From contig CM038471.1 of the NCBI GenBank assembly GCA_021464415.1, positions 34,197,234 through 34,261,233 on the forward strand: a stretch of DNA of 64,000 nucleotides. Direction: 5' to 3'. Shown one piece after another: positions 20,649 through 31,335 of this stretch; the first letter of the stretch is position 1; each line of letters begins with the position of its first letter. The notes beneath the pieces are model-generated. The model did not search any database, was not told the DNA's origin, and worked only from the letters and a program-made list of their open reading frames with translations. The DNA is from Lonicera japonica (taxonomy: Eukaryota; Streptophyta; Magnoliopsida; Dipsacales; Caprifoliaceae). Position numbers and translations under genes: made by a program.

Positions 20649-23421
20649 TTGAAGATATTCACAATAACATTTTTACAACAACTGCACTTCTCACATTTTT
20701 GTGCTAGAAACAACCCATTCATGTCAATCCAAGCTCATAGTGAGCACCTCTTATCTCTCTTAAAACTATGTGTTTCCACCAAAACATTGCAACAAATACA
20801 CACCCAAATGCTCATTCACTCCTTCCAAAAACCCAATTTCCTACTAGCCAAACTCATTGACCTCAAAGACTTCAACTACTCCTCCCTTCTTTTCTCTCAA
20901 ATAACTCACCCCAATGACTATGCTTTCAATGTTATGATCCGTGGACTAACAACCACATGGCAAAAATTCAACCTAACCCTAGAATTCTATTACAAGATGA
21001 AGCTTTTAGGCATAAAACCCAACAATTTTACTTACCCATTTGTGTTTATTTCCTGTGGTAATTTGATTGAGTTGGAACTAGGTAGAGTGGGCCATTCAAT
21101 GGTATTCAAGGATGGGTTGGGTGTTGATGGACATGTGAGGCATTCTTTGATAACAATGTACTCTAGGTGTGGTGAGCTGGGTTGTGCACGGAAGGTGTTT
21201 GATGAAATTACTGAGAGAGATTTGGTGTCGTGGAACTCGATGATTTCGGGGTACTCCAAGATGGGTTTTGCTGGGGATACGGTGGCATTGTTTGGGAGGA
21301 TGAGTGGTGAAGGGTTTGAGCCAGATGAGATGACTCTTGTGAGTGTTCTTGGGGCCTGTGGGGACTTGGGTGATTTGAGTTTGGGGAGGTGGATTGAGGT
21401 GTTTGTTGGGGATAAAGGGATGGAGCTTAACTCTTATATGGGGTCTGCTTGATTGATATGTATGGTAAATGTGGGGATTTGTTATCAGCAAGGAGGATTT
21501 TTGATGGAATGGCTCAAAAAGATGTGGTCACCTGGAATGCCATGATTACAGGGCAAGTACTTCTTCCTCTGTTTTTACTTCAAAGTTTTTTCTTTCTAAT
21601 TATGGTAAATTACTTTTTAATCTTTTCTCTGGCTTAAACTGTCTTTATAATCTTTGTGCTAAGTTTATATTTATAGTGTGTGCCATCAAAGTGTAGTTCA
21701 GTTCTTTTAATAGCAAGCTATTTGTCAAACTGAAAGGAAAAAAAAAGGGAGAAAAAGAAGAAGTTGTAATTGAGAATATTTTTTTTCTGCAGCTGATGTG
21801 CATCCTACCAGATTCCCTGCTAGTGAAGCTTACTAGTTTTTGAAACTGACATTTGATCTGCATCTCCTAGATCTTAAAACTTACGTTTGCTTAGCTTAAT
21901 TTTGTTCGTTTTGTTTCTTCCCAGGTAAGTTATATTTTCCATTAATTACATTTAAACTTAATTCCTTGTCTCCTTAAAAAAACTTTCTGCCAATAGCCTT
22001 TGTTGCTAGTGGTAATGCTGGCTGATATTTCAGGGGGAAGGGTTCAAGGGTTCAAATTTCACTGCTTTAAGATGGAAACTTAATTATCAAGAAGAAGCAA
22101 TAGGTTAATAAGGGAAATGTTCAAACTTGGTTTTCTTTAAACCTAGTCTCAAGTCATGGATTTTATTACTTCTACAAACAAAAAATACCACAGAACTTGG
22201 AGATGTTGATCCCCATTTTTCTTTCACGCCTCTTCCTTCCCCCCTCTTCCAGTGGTAATTCATAAAAGGATCAGACTGCACATTTTAACATGAAGTAAGT
22301 GGGTCACTGAACTAAATCATCTTTGTCAAATAACTAAAATGCAAAAGCAACCAAGTTAGGTGCAGAGTTCTTTTTTAATTTCGCTGTTACGTCCTTGATT
22401 GCAATCTGATAGTCAGGATTTGTTTATTTACATTTTATCTAACGAAATATTGATTTCCACTCATGACAGTTATGCACAAAATGGGTTGTCAGATGAAGCA
22501 ATCTCATTATTCAATGTCATGAAAGAGGCAGGGGTTAATCCCGATAAAATCACGCTGATCAGCATGCTCTCTGCCTGTTCCTCTATTGGTGCCCTTGATT
22601 TGGGGAAGTGGGTTGATACATATGCATCACAAAGAGGCTTACAACACAATATTTATATTGCTACTGCCTTAATTGACATGTACGCGAAGTGTGGGAGTGT
22701 GGACCTTGCACTTAGTGTATTTGAAAAAATGCCTCACAAAAATGAGGTCTCTTGGAATTCCATGATTTCGGCACTTGCTTTCCACGGGCAAGCCCACGAG
22801 GCCTTATCACTATTTGACCGTATGTCAAAGGAAGGTCGGTCCGTTTGTCCAAATGAAATAACATTTGTAGGTGTATTGTCTGCATGTGTGCACGCTGGCT
22901 TGGTTGATGAAGGCCGTCGATTATTTGACTTAATGATTTCATCTTTTGGATTGGTCCCTAAAATCGAACATTACTCTTGTATGGTTGATTTATTGGCACG
23001 TGCGGGATTGGTTTATGAGGCATGGGACTTTGTAGAGAGGATGCCTGAAAAACCCGATGAAATTGCATTAGGTGCATTACTTGGTGCTTGTCACAAACTT
23101 CGAAACGCAGATATTAGTGAACGGGTAATAAAGCTTCTTTTGGAGATGGAGCCTTCAAATTCGGGCAACTACGTAATTTCTTCAAAGATATATGCCAATT
23201 TAAAGAGGTGGGATGACTCAGCTAGGATGAGATTGTTGATGAGACAAAAGGGTGTGACCAAAATTCCGGGTTTTAGCTGGATTGAGATGAATGGTCATAT
23301 TCATGAGTTTCATGCTGGTGATTCTTTACACCTAAGTTCACAAGAAATTTATGAATTGCTTGATGATCTATATGAGGAGATGAAGATGGAGGGTTATGTT
23401 CTAAATGTTAACATTGTATAG
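20649..23421 (+). CDS. PPR protein, PLS class with E/E+ end, similar to At2g34400; one frameshift
   Basis: Pentatricopeptide repeat proteins bind organelle RNA and act in editing, splicing or stability. Two coding blocks (20649-21552 and 22470-23421) give about ten repeats, with typical cores such as [37 protein letters not shown] and [20 protein letters not shown]. The C-terminus has the E and E+ motifs ([20 protein letters not shown]) and stops without a DYW domain, which places it in the E subclass. The order and wording of the repeats closely resemble Arabidopsis At2g34400. The first block is broken near 21450: GGGTCTGC is followed by TTGATT in the wrong frame, consistent with loss of one base, and the next frame continues as [20 protein letters not shown]. 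The blocks are joined by a GC-AG intron. The second ATG (20721, MSIQ) may be the real start. It may be a recent pseudogene or carry a sequencing error. Confidence 0.88.
21553..22469 (+). other. GC-AG intron inside the PPR gene (917 bp)
   Basis: The exon ends ATTACAGG and the intron starts GCAAGT, a good match to the minor GC donor consensus; the acceptor is CATGACAG. Joining here gives codons for MITGYAQNG, the expected continuation of a PPR repeat. The nearby GT at 21557 would break the frame. A weak tRNA-SINE-like stretch lies within the intron near 21995-22100 (GCTAGTGGTAA, then GGTTCAAATTTC). Confidence 0.8.
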
Positions 23422-23688
23422 AGGAGGAGGCATTGCAGAATTTGCTTTACTTAAGCTCGACGGCTATTGTACATGGTTGCAATTGTAATTTTGTCAGGTT
23501 GGTGGTTTCTTGTTCTTATTTCACAATTACAATAGGCTAAAGTACACTAATTGCTAGAGCAATTATTGTTTTGCCAAAGCATAGTACTGCTTTGAAAAGT
23601 TGTATCATATGTGTCGTAGTTGTTCATCGCTTTGGCAATGGTCATATTTGCTCCGACAGTAGACTAGTAGAGCTATCCACACAATATA

Positions 23689-23850
23689 CTCCCTCCATCT
23701 CAAAAAGATAGTCCCGCTTTCCATTTTGGTACGTTAGTCCCACTTCCTTTTTAGGACACAATTAACATACCAAATTTCATAATAGAAGATAAGTTGTATT
23801 CTTAAAAAGTACCAAACCAAAGTGGGACTATCAAATTGAAACCGAGGGAG
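23689..23850. mobile_element. Stowaway-like MITE (162 bp)
   Basis: It begins CTCCCTCCATCTC and ends ACCGAGGGAG, flanked by TA on both sides, the Tc1/mariner Stowaway signature. Inner words GGACACAATTAACATACC and GTGGGACTATCAAATTG fit this family. It lies about 270 bp downstream of the PPR stop codon. Confidence 0.9.
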
Positions 23851-24067
23851 TATTAAAGAAGCAAAGTATTAGCATGTCAAACTTGTGTAAACATTTAAAG
23901 CACCTTGGCATATATTATGTCATTTCAATAAAAAAAATCTTATTAGCAATAGAGACATAGTTCTGCTTTGACTTTGCTATTTTTTAAGAAAAAATTAATT
24001 TCAACCTATCGAGCGTTTAAGAATACAACTTTTATAGATCTGGCGTTGGCCTAGTAGTTATGAAGTG

Positions 24068-25090
24068 TTTTGTTTTCAAATAACTGAACTTCCTTATAAT
24101 GCTTCCCTTGAAGTTCAGTCTGGTGAAAATACATAGTATCTTCATGAAATGTCATATCCGTGGTGACATACATTTTCTGTGTAGGAGGATGATAACACCG
24201 ATATCCCTTTTGAGATGATGCATATTCTACAAATATGCACTTGAGAGCGCGAGGTTCGAGCTTATTCCGTTGCTCCATGGGTAAGTGGACAAATATAACA
24301 CATCCAAACACCCCGGGAGGAAGATTGGACATGGTTGGAGCCGAGACAAACTTATCTAGGATTTCGAAAGGTATCTGAAAATCAAGTATAGCTGAGGGGA
24401 TACAGTTCATTAAATAGGCAGTCGAGGAGAGTGCTTCACCCCAATAAGAAGGTTGGTGCTTTTGAGCTGATTAGGGATGCTCGAATTATTTCCAACAAAT
24501 GGCGATTTTTTCGTTTGGTAACCCCATTTTGTTGAGGAGTATAAGGACATGTAGTTTGATAAATAATTTCATGGAGCTTGAACTATTCTTGTAACTCGGT
24601 ACCTATATATTCACCACCATTATTACTTTGGATAACTTGAATGGTCGTTTTATATTTTGTACTAATCTACTTATGGAATCTCTGAAACAAACTACTAGCT
24701 TCCCTTTGAACTTCATGGGACATACTCATGTCATTCGGTGCAATCATCAATAAATGTAACAAACTATCGTATACCACTGAGAGATGAAATGGGAGATGGA
24801 CCCCATACATCAGAATGAATAAGCATAAAAGGGATTGAACTTTTATTCATTGAAGGTTTAAGGAAGTACAATGACTTTTTAGCCAGTTCACAAATCTTAC
24901 AATGAAAAACAGAATAATCAACTTTATTAAATAAACGGGGAAATAATTTCTTTAAGTAGTCGAACGATGCGTGACCTAATCGACGGTGCCATAACCAAAG
25001 TTCTTCTGCAGCCTTCTTCCCAATGGTACTAATGTTTAAGGCCTGATGCAAGCGATATGTGCTTTTCAACTCCATGTCCAAGTAGTACAA
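24068..25090 (-). pseudogene. Copia integrase remnant
   Basis: The minus strand shows the pre-integrase HHCC region (WLWHRRLGHASFDYLKKL, then HCKICELAKK), the start of the catalytic core (LIHSDVWGP) and, after several frame breaks, the integrase C-terminal part (PLPEQRNKLEPRALKC-like order and GYRCYHPPTQKMYVTTDMTF). Stops and frameshifts prevent function. It is truncated at the left edge before any reverse transcriptase. Confidence 0.85.
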
Positions 25091-25111
25091 TTTCCTTTCC
25101 TAACGCCATAA

Positions 25112-25460
25112 TCAATCGTCCGCTTCGTCTGTATATCTAAAAACACAATGAGAAGGGTAAAAGATAACAACACAATGTAAAGCATTGGTTATTTGGGCAA
25201 CAGATAATAAATTATAATCTAACAATTGTACTAATAAGACATAGTTTAGGTTTAGGGTGTTTGATAGATTGACTGATCCTTTTTCCCACAACGGGAACTG
25301 GAGCACCATTGGCTGTGTAAACAAAAGTCTGAGATGATGGGGTAAGAGTAGTAACTATTTTGGAATCAGACGTCACGTGATCAGTGGTACTAGAATCAAT
25401 TACCTATGTATTATTCAAAACAGAGACAGAATGTAAAGCCTTACCAGATGTACTTGTGGT
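25112..25460 (-). pseudogene. Copia protease-region remnant
   Basis: The minus strand keeps LNYVLLVQLLDYNLLSVAQI followed by CVVIFYPSHCVF, the sequence usually found just after the copia protease active site. The upstream part (about 25330-25460) is visible only in broken frames. It continues the minus-strand order gag, protease, integrase. Confidence 0.6.
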
Positions 25461-25694
25461 TGTGAATAATCTTGAGGCCTATTTGTTACCTCCTTTTGTT
25501 GTTGGTCTTATCCGGCGATTGCGAGAGTCCTTCTACCAATCCGGATAGTCGAAAATTTCATAGCAACCCTTTTTCAAATATCCCGTTAGCCCACAGACAG
25601 AACAAGGTGGGTATTTGGAAGTTTGCCATAGAGTGGGATTCATTTGTTTGGTTCTAAGAGTTGGTTCGTTTTTCGAATTTCGCCAATTAGAAGC

Positions 25695-26170
25695 TTAATT
25701 ACGGGCTACCATAGTGGTTATATCTGTTTCAGCGGTCATTGTTTGGCGTCGAAGAGTTTCGCGTTTGACCATAGCATATATTTCCTTTAATTCAAGAACA
25801 TGGTCTTTTCGCAAAATCTCACCCCTGATCTGTTCTTGTTTATTATCTAACCCGGCAAGAAAAATATGAACTCTCAAGCGTTGAATTGATCTTCTGTAGG
25901 ATTCCACATCATTAGGGCTCTCCATAACTATCTTATCACGGTGATCCAATTCACTGAATATCTCTGTAAGCTTGCCATAGTATTCTGATAGTGATCACCC
26001 ACCCTGTTTAGCAGTGAAAGGCTCGTTGGTTTAAAAAGAAAACTTTGTAATTCATCTGCTCCGTCATAGAATGCTATAAACAGTAATTTCCAAATTTCTC
26101 GAGTTGTTGGAATACGAATATACCTTTTCATGATTTCTGGCTTCATAAACATTAAGAGCCAGCGTTTCAC
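25695..26170 (-). pseudogene. Copia gag remnant
   Basis: Two overlapping frames (26170-25928 and 25949-25695) encode a UBN2/gag-type region: RIPTTREIWKLLFIAFYDGA, then VESYRRSIQRLRVHIFLAGL and GEILRKDHVLELKEIYAMV. A 1-bp shift near 25940 separates them. The zinc knuckle further along is not recognisable. Confidence 0.75.
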
Positions 26171-26499
26171 TCGTTAATTATCAGGGTACAACTTATCAAA
26201 TTTTAGGGTTCCTTCTTTTGGAATTGTTGAAGAATCTGCATGAATGAGAATTTTTGTTTCTAAGCAATATGCATCTCCATTAATTGAGACCATATATCAT
26301 AATTAGTTTCATCCAGGAGAATGTCGATGTTGAATGATGAGCCCTCGGTCTGAATAATGAGTGAAGAATCCTTGGTTGCGAGGTCGAGAGCCATTGGAGG
26401 AATGTAATACTCAAAAATCTAGATAAAATTTGAAGTTTTGTGGTTGTGGTTGTGTTCAGAAGGTTGAAAAATGCCAGGAACAAAGCTCGCCCTTAAAGG

Positions 26500-27337
26500 T
26501 CAAAGTCAACAGTCAACGGTAATGTTGGGGTAAATATGGGAATAACATAAAGTTTTGGGTGAATATGAAAAATTTAGAAAGTCTGGGGCTAAAATAGAAA
26601 TTTCAAAAGTTTTAGGGCAAAAATGGAAATATCAGAAAGTTCTGGGGTCAATTTGCAAATAATACAAATTATTGGCTAACTGTAGACGTGAACATGACTA
26701 GTCAAAGCTGACGTGGCTACCACGTGTACACTGATGTGGCAGATGACGTGGTCAACAGTCAACGGTCAATGTTCAAAGTCAACGATGACGTAGTGCTGAC
26801 GCAGAGGTAACGTGGCACTGACATGTTGTTGACGTGGCGATGACACGGCAGCGCCGTGGATGATTACGTAGCACTAAGGTTGACGTGGTGTGCCACGTGT
26901 CAATGCCTTATATCTTTTATCAGACCGTTACAACTGATGTTTGTCACGGTTATGAACCGTGACACAGGATGTTTGTAACTACTGTTTTTGTCACAGATAT
27001 TAGCCGTGACAAGGGCATTTTGTCACGGTTTTAAATGTGACAATTCGAGTATTTTGGTGTAAAGGCAGCAGGTGGCGCGTGAACGTTGCACTGCGAATGC
27101 TTGCTTCTTTAAGTGGCGCGTGAGAGGGTGTGAGAAGTCTAGATTGGGTGATTCGAACGGCGTTTGGATCGTCTTGTCAAGGTGATCAGTATGATGTTGT
27201 TTTTGGTTGGGTAAGGTATTGGTACTAGATGAACGAAGCTTCACAACTTTTGTATGAAATAGTGTGGGTTTGTTGAGATAGTGTTGGGTCTGTGGAGATG
27301 ATGTGGGTTCTGTGGTTGTGGCTAGTGTATCAACCTT
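26500..27337 (-). repeat. Leader region of the copia element with ACGTG-rich tract and hairpins
   Basis: From about 26690 to 26910 the words TGACGTGG, CACGTGT and GTCAAC recur many times in a GC-richer stretch. From 26941 to 27043 three short hairpins follow, each starting TTGTCAC and closed by GTGAC; the first has a perfect 9-bp stem. They resemble subterminal repeats of DNA transposons, so another element may be embedded here. No gene is visible. Confidence 0.5.
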
Positions 27338-27349
27338 GCTCTGATACCA
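27338..27349 (-). other. Primer binding site of the copia element
   Basis: The minus strand reads TGGTATCAGAGC directly after the LTR end at 27350. It fixes the orientation of the LTR and internal region to its left as minus. Confidence 0.9.
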
Positions 27350-27632
27350 TATAAACATGTATTAACATGTATTAAGATATAAGATAAGAATTAAGAGAGA
27401 AAGGAATAAGGTTTGTTGTTGTATTTTTATGATGTTTACAAGCTAATACAAGCTCCCTTATATAGGGATGGAAACAAGACAAGCATATCTTGATTAATGC
27501 CACAATTCTAGGGATGGAAGATAAAAGTCAAGTAACATATATATACACATTATTTCTACACCTAAACGTATCTTGGACTTAGAATAACATGTAGTATTTC
27601 TACACTTAATCTTTGACAATAACATGTAGATC
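27350..27632 (-). mobile_element. Copia LTR, minus orientation
   Basis: It is the reverse complement of 28138-28425 with about 10 percent differences. It lacks roughly the first ten bases of the LTR at its outer end (27632), where it is fused to an integrase fragment. It also has a 10-bp duplication of the TTAATACATG word at its inner end. Confidence 0.9.
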
Positions 27633-27755
27633 AGCCGAGGAGAGTGCTTCACCCCAATAAGAGGTTTGGTGCTTTTGCTCTGATTAGGGATACTCGAATT
27701 ATTTCCACAAATGGCGATTTTTTCGTTCGGCAATCCCATTTTGTTGAGGAGTAAG
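27633..27755 (-). pseudogene. Second copy of a copia integrase fragment
   Basis: This 123-bp stretch (CGAGGAGAGTGCTTCACCCC to CCCATTTTGTTGAGGAGT) repeats 24422-24542 in the same orientation. It joins the outer end of the minus LTR to plus-strand RNase H, a junction not found in a normal element. Confidence 0.85.
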
Positions 27756-28128
27756 AAGCAAAATGTAGTATCCGATCGAGCGCGAGAAGTAGGTATCGAG
27801 GAATGGCAGTCGGTATTCAAGAGTTATTGTGGTTAAAACTGCTACTAACAGATCTAGGATTCTCTCTAACATAACCTATGATGCTATATTGTAATAACAA
27901 GGCAGCATGCGATATGTGAATATAATCCAATTCAGCATGATAGAACAAAGCATGTTGAAGTAGACAGGTTCTTCATCAAAGAGAAGTTAGAAGAGAAAGT
28001 TGTTTATGTTTCTCATGTACGCCTCTGAGGATCAGTTAGCTGACATACTCACAAAGGCCGTGACAAGGAAGGTATTCACCAAGTTAATTAGCAAATTGGA
28101 CATGTTTGACATATGTTTGTGCCAACTT
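27756..28128 (+). pseudogene. Copia RNase H remnant, plus orientation
   Basis: The plus strand reads AVGIQELLWLKLLLTDLG, then DRTKHVEVDRFFIKEKLEE, then EDQLADILTKAVTRKVFTKL and KLDMFDICLCQLEGEY, the usual C-terminal end of copia polyproteins. Several stops and shifts are present. It leads straight into the polypurine tract GAGGGGGAA (28129-28137). Confidence 0.88.
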
Positions 28129-28137
28129 GAGGGGGAA

Positions 28138-28425
28138 TATTAGAATATCTACATGTTATTGTCAAAGATTAGGTGTAGAAATACTACATGTTATTCTAAG
28201 TCCAATCCAAGATATGTTTAGGTGTAGAAATAATGTGTATAGATTATGTTACTAGACTTTTCTCTTCCATCCCTAAAATTGTGACATTAATCAAGGCATG
28301 CTTGTCTTGTTTCCTTCCCTGTATAAGGGCTTGTATTAGCTTGTAAATATCATAAAAATACAACAATAAAAACCTCATTCCTTTCTCTCTCAATTCGTTA
28401 TCTTATATCTTAATACATGTTTATA
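28138..28425 (+). mobile_element. Copia 3' LTR, plus orientation (288 bp)
   Basis: It starts TATTAGAATATC right after the polypurine tract and ends ATGTTTATA. The termini are TAT and ATA, not the usual TG and CA. AAGTG follows and continues the SINE sequence. Confidence 0.9.
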
Positions 28426-28606
28426 AAGTGTACCTACCCTGGCCACCTGGGTTCGACTCCCCCTCCCCCATAGAACCAACTAGATCTACCATCACATCAT
28501 ATAGAAAAAAGATACAGCTTTTATTCATATTTTATTATTTCTTTGGCTAGTTATATTTTTGTCTTTGTCCATTGCATTTCATCTAGAAAAAGAAAGAATA
28601 CAACTT

Positions 28607-28710
28607 ATTTTTTACTGTGAGATTTGGTTCATATGAAACGAAATGGGACTGTGAATTTGAGACGTACTTGAATGGAAAGTGACACTATCAATTTGACACG
28701 GAGGGGGTAT
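28607..28710 (-). mobile_element. Half of a Stowaway-like MITE
   Basis: The segment ends ACTATCAATTTGACACGGAG plus GGGGTAT, matching the right half of Stowaway elements such as 23689-23850. The other half was not found; the SINE lies directly to the left. Confidence 0.55.
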
Positions 28711-29054
28711 TATTTAACATGTATTTGTGGTATTTTACCTCGATTCAGTAAGGAATGTGAACCATCCGCAGTTTTAGAGAATATACAGTTCCATTGTGTA
28801 CTAAAATTGGGAAAATGTGCTCTTTTACAGAACTAAACTCGTGATTATTTGTATTGCACATTGAATCTAACTTCAAAACGAGCTGTAAAAGTTTTCCTAG
28901 TTCGACCTTTTCTTTCCAGGGTTTCAGTTCACTGAAGAAGTTATCCTGATATGTTCTTTTGCATTCTGAAACAGGTGCACACAGTTGCTGTCTCTTGGTA
29001 GGCATAAGAACCGTAAGTTATTGTGGTGAAGGTAAATAATTACTCGGAATTCTA

Positions 29055-29376
29055 TTCTCTGTTTGGGTGTTCTCCAATTTACGAATTTAGCCATTCAAAA
29101 TTACTCAAGTCATGGATTATCTAATTATTAGTGTTTAGTTGCAAAAATTGAACTAATATAAAAAGCATTTAAATTAATTAATTCCTAAGACATTCAAATA
29201 GACAACGTAAAGAAATAGTTGAAATTACATAATTTACAACAATTATACAAGTTTGTGAGGTAAAAGTTTTCATTAAACAATTTTTTTGTAAAAATCAAAA
29301 GGATTTACAATTTGTCAATATGAAATGAACTATTTTATAATTTTTAAATTAGACAATTTATGGCACCAAACGAGAG
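29055..29376. mobile_element. MITE-like element with TTTGGTTG-type ends
   Basis: The left end TCTCTGTTTGGGTG and the right end CACCAAACGAGAG are inverted, and the inner words (TTATTAGTGTTTAGTTG, AATTTACAATTTG-like) resemble those in the element at 48203-48645. The target duplication is not clear. Confidence 0.45.
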
Positions 29377-30399
29377 TAGCTCTCTACAACTCTATCACGT
29401 GCCAATTAAAAACCGAAAACAATAACAGAGAATGGGGAATAAAAACAAAATACTACTATAGCTACACTAACGTTGTCTAAAGGTCTTATTGGCCTGCTTT
29501 CTTCCCCATTCTTGGTGGTTGTTTTACATTTTATGTTTTAATGGGAACAACAAAAATGTGAATCCAACTGGGTCATTAAGAAGATCTTGGATTTTTCTCT
29601 GTTCACACCATTTCTCTATAGTTTATCTTATGATAGCGTCTCCAATGATCTAGTTAAAACGAATGAATAGAAGTTGACAGATCAACTTCTGATTATTTAT
29701 TTTGTGAATTCTTAAAGTTACAAACCTTAATTTTCATTAATCATGGTAATGGTTGTTTCTTTCCCAAGAACCATAAATGTTCATGCAGCATCCTCAACTC
29801 TGTTTTGTCCATTGGTTAGATAAAATGAATCTGACTTCTCATTGTGGCAGTCCTTGCATCCAATTTCTGAGTTCGATTTAGGTCTCTTAGCATAAATCTG
29901 ATCCTCTTTTTGACCCTCCTCTTTTAGATGGATATCCTTCATTGTTATCCCTCTAAAAAAGTCTTAATTTTTCACACCTAAGGTTGTGTTTAGATACAAT
30001 AATTTGATCCGTTCATGCCTAGCCCTAGCCGCCTAATCCCGTTTCCCTGCCCAGGTGCTAGGCTGCCCAAACTTCTGCCAACTCTTTTTAGAACATTGGC
30101 TGTCACCACATGAATAGCGGTATTGTGAAAATATCACTTGTACAGTTTTCGAATCATTATTTTTCCCTCTCTCTCCCCCCTGAACAATGAAAGAATGTCT
30201 TGCTGGCTAAATTTGATGTCATCTCATATCTGTTGATCAGTCTCATCCTCTAGCCGATCTTCCTTTTCCTCAATCATCTCCCTCTCCCTCGTAGCTGTGC
30301 CTCTCAGTCAAACCTCAGTCACAGTTCTAGTGAAAGCCAATTAAGATCAAACCTCTCATACTCGATTTCAGCATCGTCATTGTGTTCTCTCTCACACAA
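29377..30399. other. Intergenic region, no feature recognised
   Basis: AT-rich sequence with no open frame that resembles a protein and no clear repeat structure. Confidence 0.5.
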
Positions 30400-30655
30400 A
30401 TCTTATCAAATGAGGGTCCCATTCCCTTTCTGGGATGTCTGAAATTAAGGGTCCCATTTCCTTTTTAGGACATAATCAATGTATTATATAAGTTGTATCC
30501 TTGACTTTGGGACTTTTTAAGAGTCCCCACTTTAACTTTGATAATGTCAGATTAAAAATGAAATGGAACTCTTAATTTGACATCCTGAAAAGGAAAGTGG
30601 GACTCTTAATTTGAGACATCCCGAAAAGGAAAGGGGGGCTTTTAATTTGAGAGAG
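30400..30655. mobile_element. Degenerate Stowaway-like repeats
   Basis: Words such as GGGTCCCATTTCCTTTTTAG, GACATAATCAATGTATT and GGGACTCTTAATTTGAGAC are typical of Stowaway interiors, and some occur twice (GGAAAGTGGGACTC and GGAAAGGGGGGC). The left terminus is lost; the right ends in a GAGAGAGAGAGTATTA tract. Confidence 0.5.
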
Positions 30656-31134
30656 AGAGAGTATTATTGAGATGGTGATTTTGGTTATTGGTAATGAATT
30701 TCTGAAGTCTTTGAGAAGGTTTTTAAATTAATAGTATTAGTTAATTTTGATTATACCATGTCAAAGTTCAATTGCATGTCAAACTTTTTACAGACCTGAT
30801 AATTATTTTCTCTTTATCACAGTTCCTGCTAAATGAGCGAGCCGTACCCTTGACATTTCAGAGGAATCAAGTCCTATATTTGTTCCATTTTCAACAGCTG
30901 AACATTGAGATGGCGACACCACCATAGCCATCAAAGGATTTGAGGTATTTAAAATCTTTGTACCCCTTCAATGTAAGGCAGTTATTGTATTCATCAAGAA
31001 GCAGAACCCTTTTGTGCGAGTGTGCATACTAAACAAGGGATCCATTATTTGTAATTGTGGGAAAATCTGCTGTGGATACACAAGTATTTCATCTTGACCA
31101 TCAACTTGCAGGAGTGGCTTCAGACATCTGATTT

Positions 31135-31335
31135 CATCATAGTACCTCATCTCAGACGGATCAGGTCTCACAAAAGTTTGCCCCTTGTGTGGGTAACGTG
31201 TGGGACTGAACATCTTCAGAGAATCTACACTCGATCGATTTACCTCATATCAGACGGATCGGGTCCCAGAAAAGTGTTGTCCCTTGGAGTGTGGGTAACA
31301 TGTGGGACCCGAACATCTTATCTGAGGATCAATAA
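31135..31335 (+). repeat. Two-copy tandem repeat (about 98 bp)
   Basis: TACCTCATCTCAGACGGATC followed by GTGTGGGTAACGTGTGGGAC occurs at about 31142 and again, slightly changed, at about 31240. An open frame of 113 codons (31055-31396) spans both copies but resembles no family I know and is probably chance. Confidence 0.7.

Larger units (their letters stand above)
24068..28425. mobile_element. Rearranged Ty1/copia composite inside the SINE
   Basis: The order from left to right is: integrase, protease and gag remains (minus strand), primer site (minus), LTR (minus), a second integrase fragment (minus), RNase H (plus), polypurine tract and LTR (plus). Reverse transcriptase is absent. Both outer edges meet AAGTG (24063-24067 and 28426-28430), the 5-bp duplication expected for retroviral-type integration, although the left edge is internal sequence and not an LTR. 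The two LTRs are inverted relative to each other and roughly 90 percent alike, so the event is old. Confidence 0.8.
24032..28593 (+). mobile_element. tRNA-derived SINE (about 200 bp) split by a copia insertion
   Basis: The left part (24032-24067) has TGGCCTAGTAGTTATG, a pol III A box. The right part (28431-28593) has GGGTTCGACTCC, a B box, and ends in an A-rich stretch. If the intervening DNA is taken out, the boxes are about 35-40 bp apart, as in tRNA-derived SINEs. AAGAATACAACTT occurs at 24019-24031 and again at 28594-28606, a perfect 13-bp target duplication around the SINE. No protein is encoded; mobilisation would depend on LINE enzymes. Confidence 0.85.

Noticed and set aside
21995..22100. 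SINE-like stretch in the PPR intron
   Set aside because: A- and B-box-like words are present but imperfect, and no target duplication was found; noted only within the intron entry.
24051..28128. CRISPR array, riboswitch, bacterial operon or toxin-antitoxin pair anywhere in the window
   Set aside because: The window is plant nuclear DNA with spliced genes; the repeats seen do not have the spacing or spacers of CRISPR.
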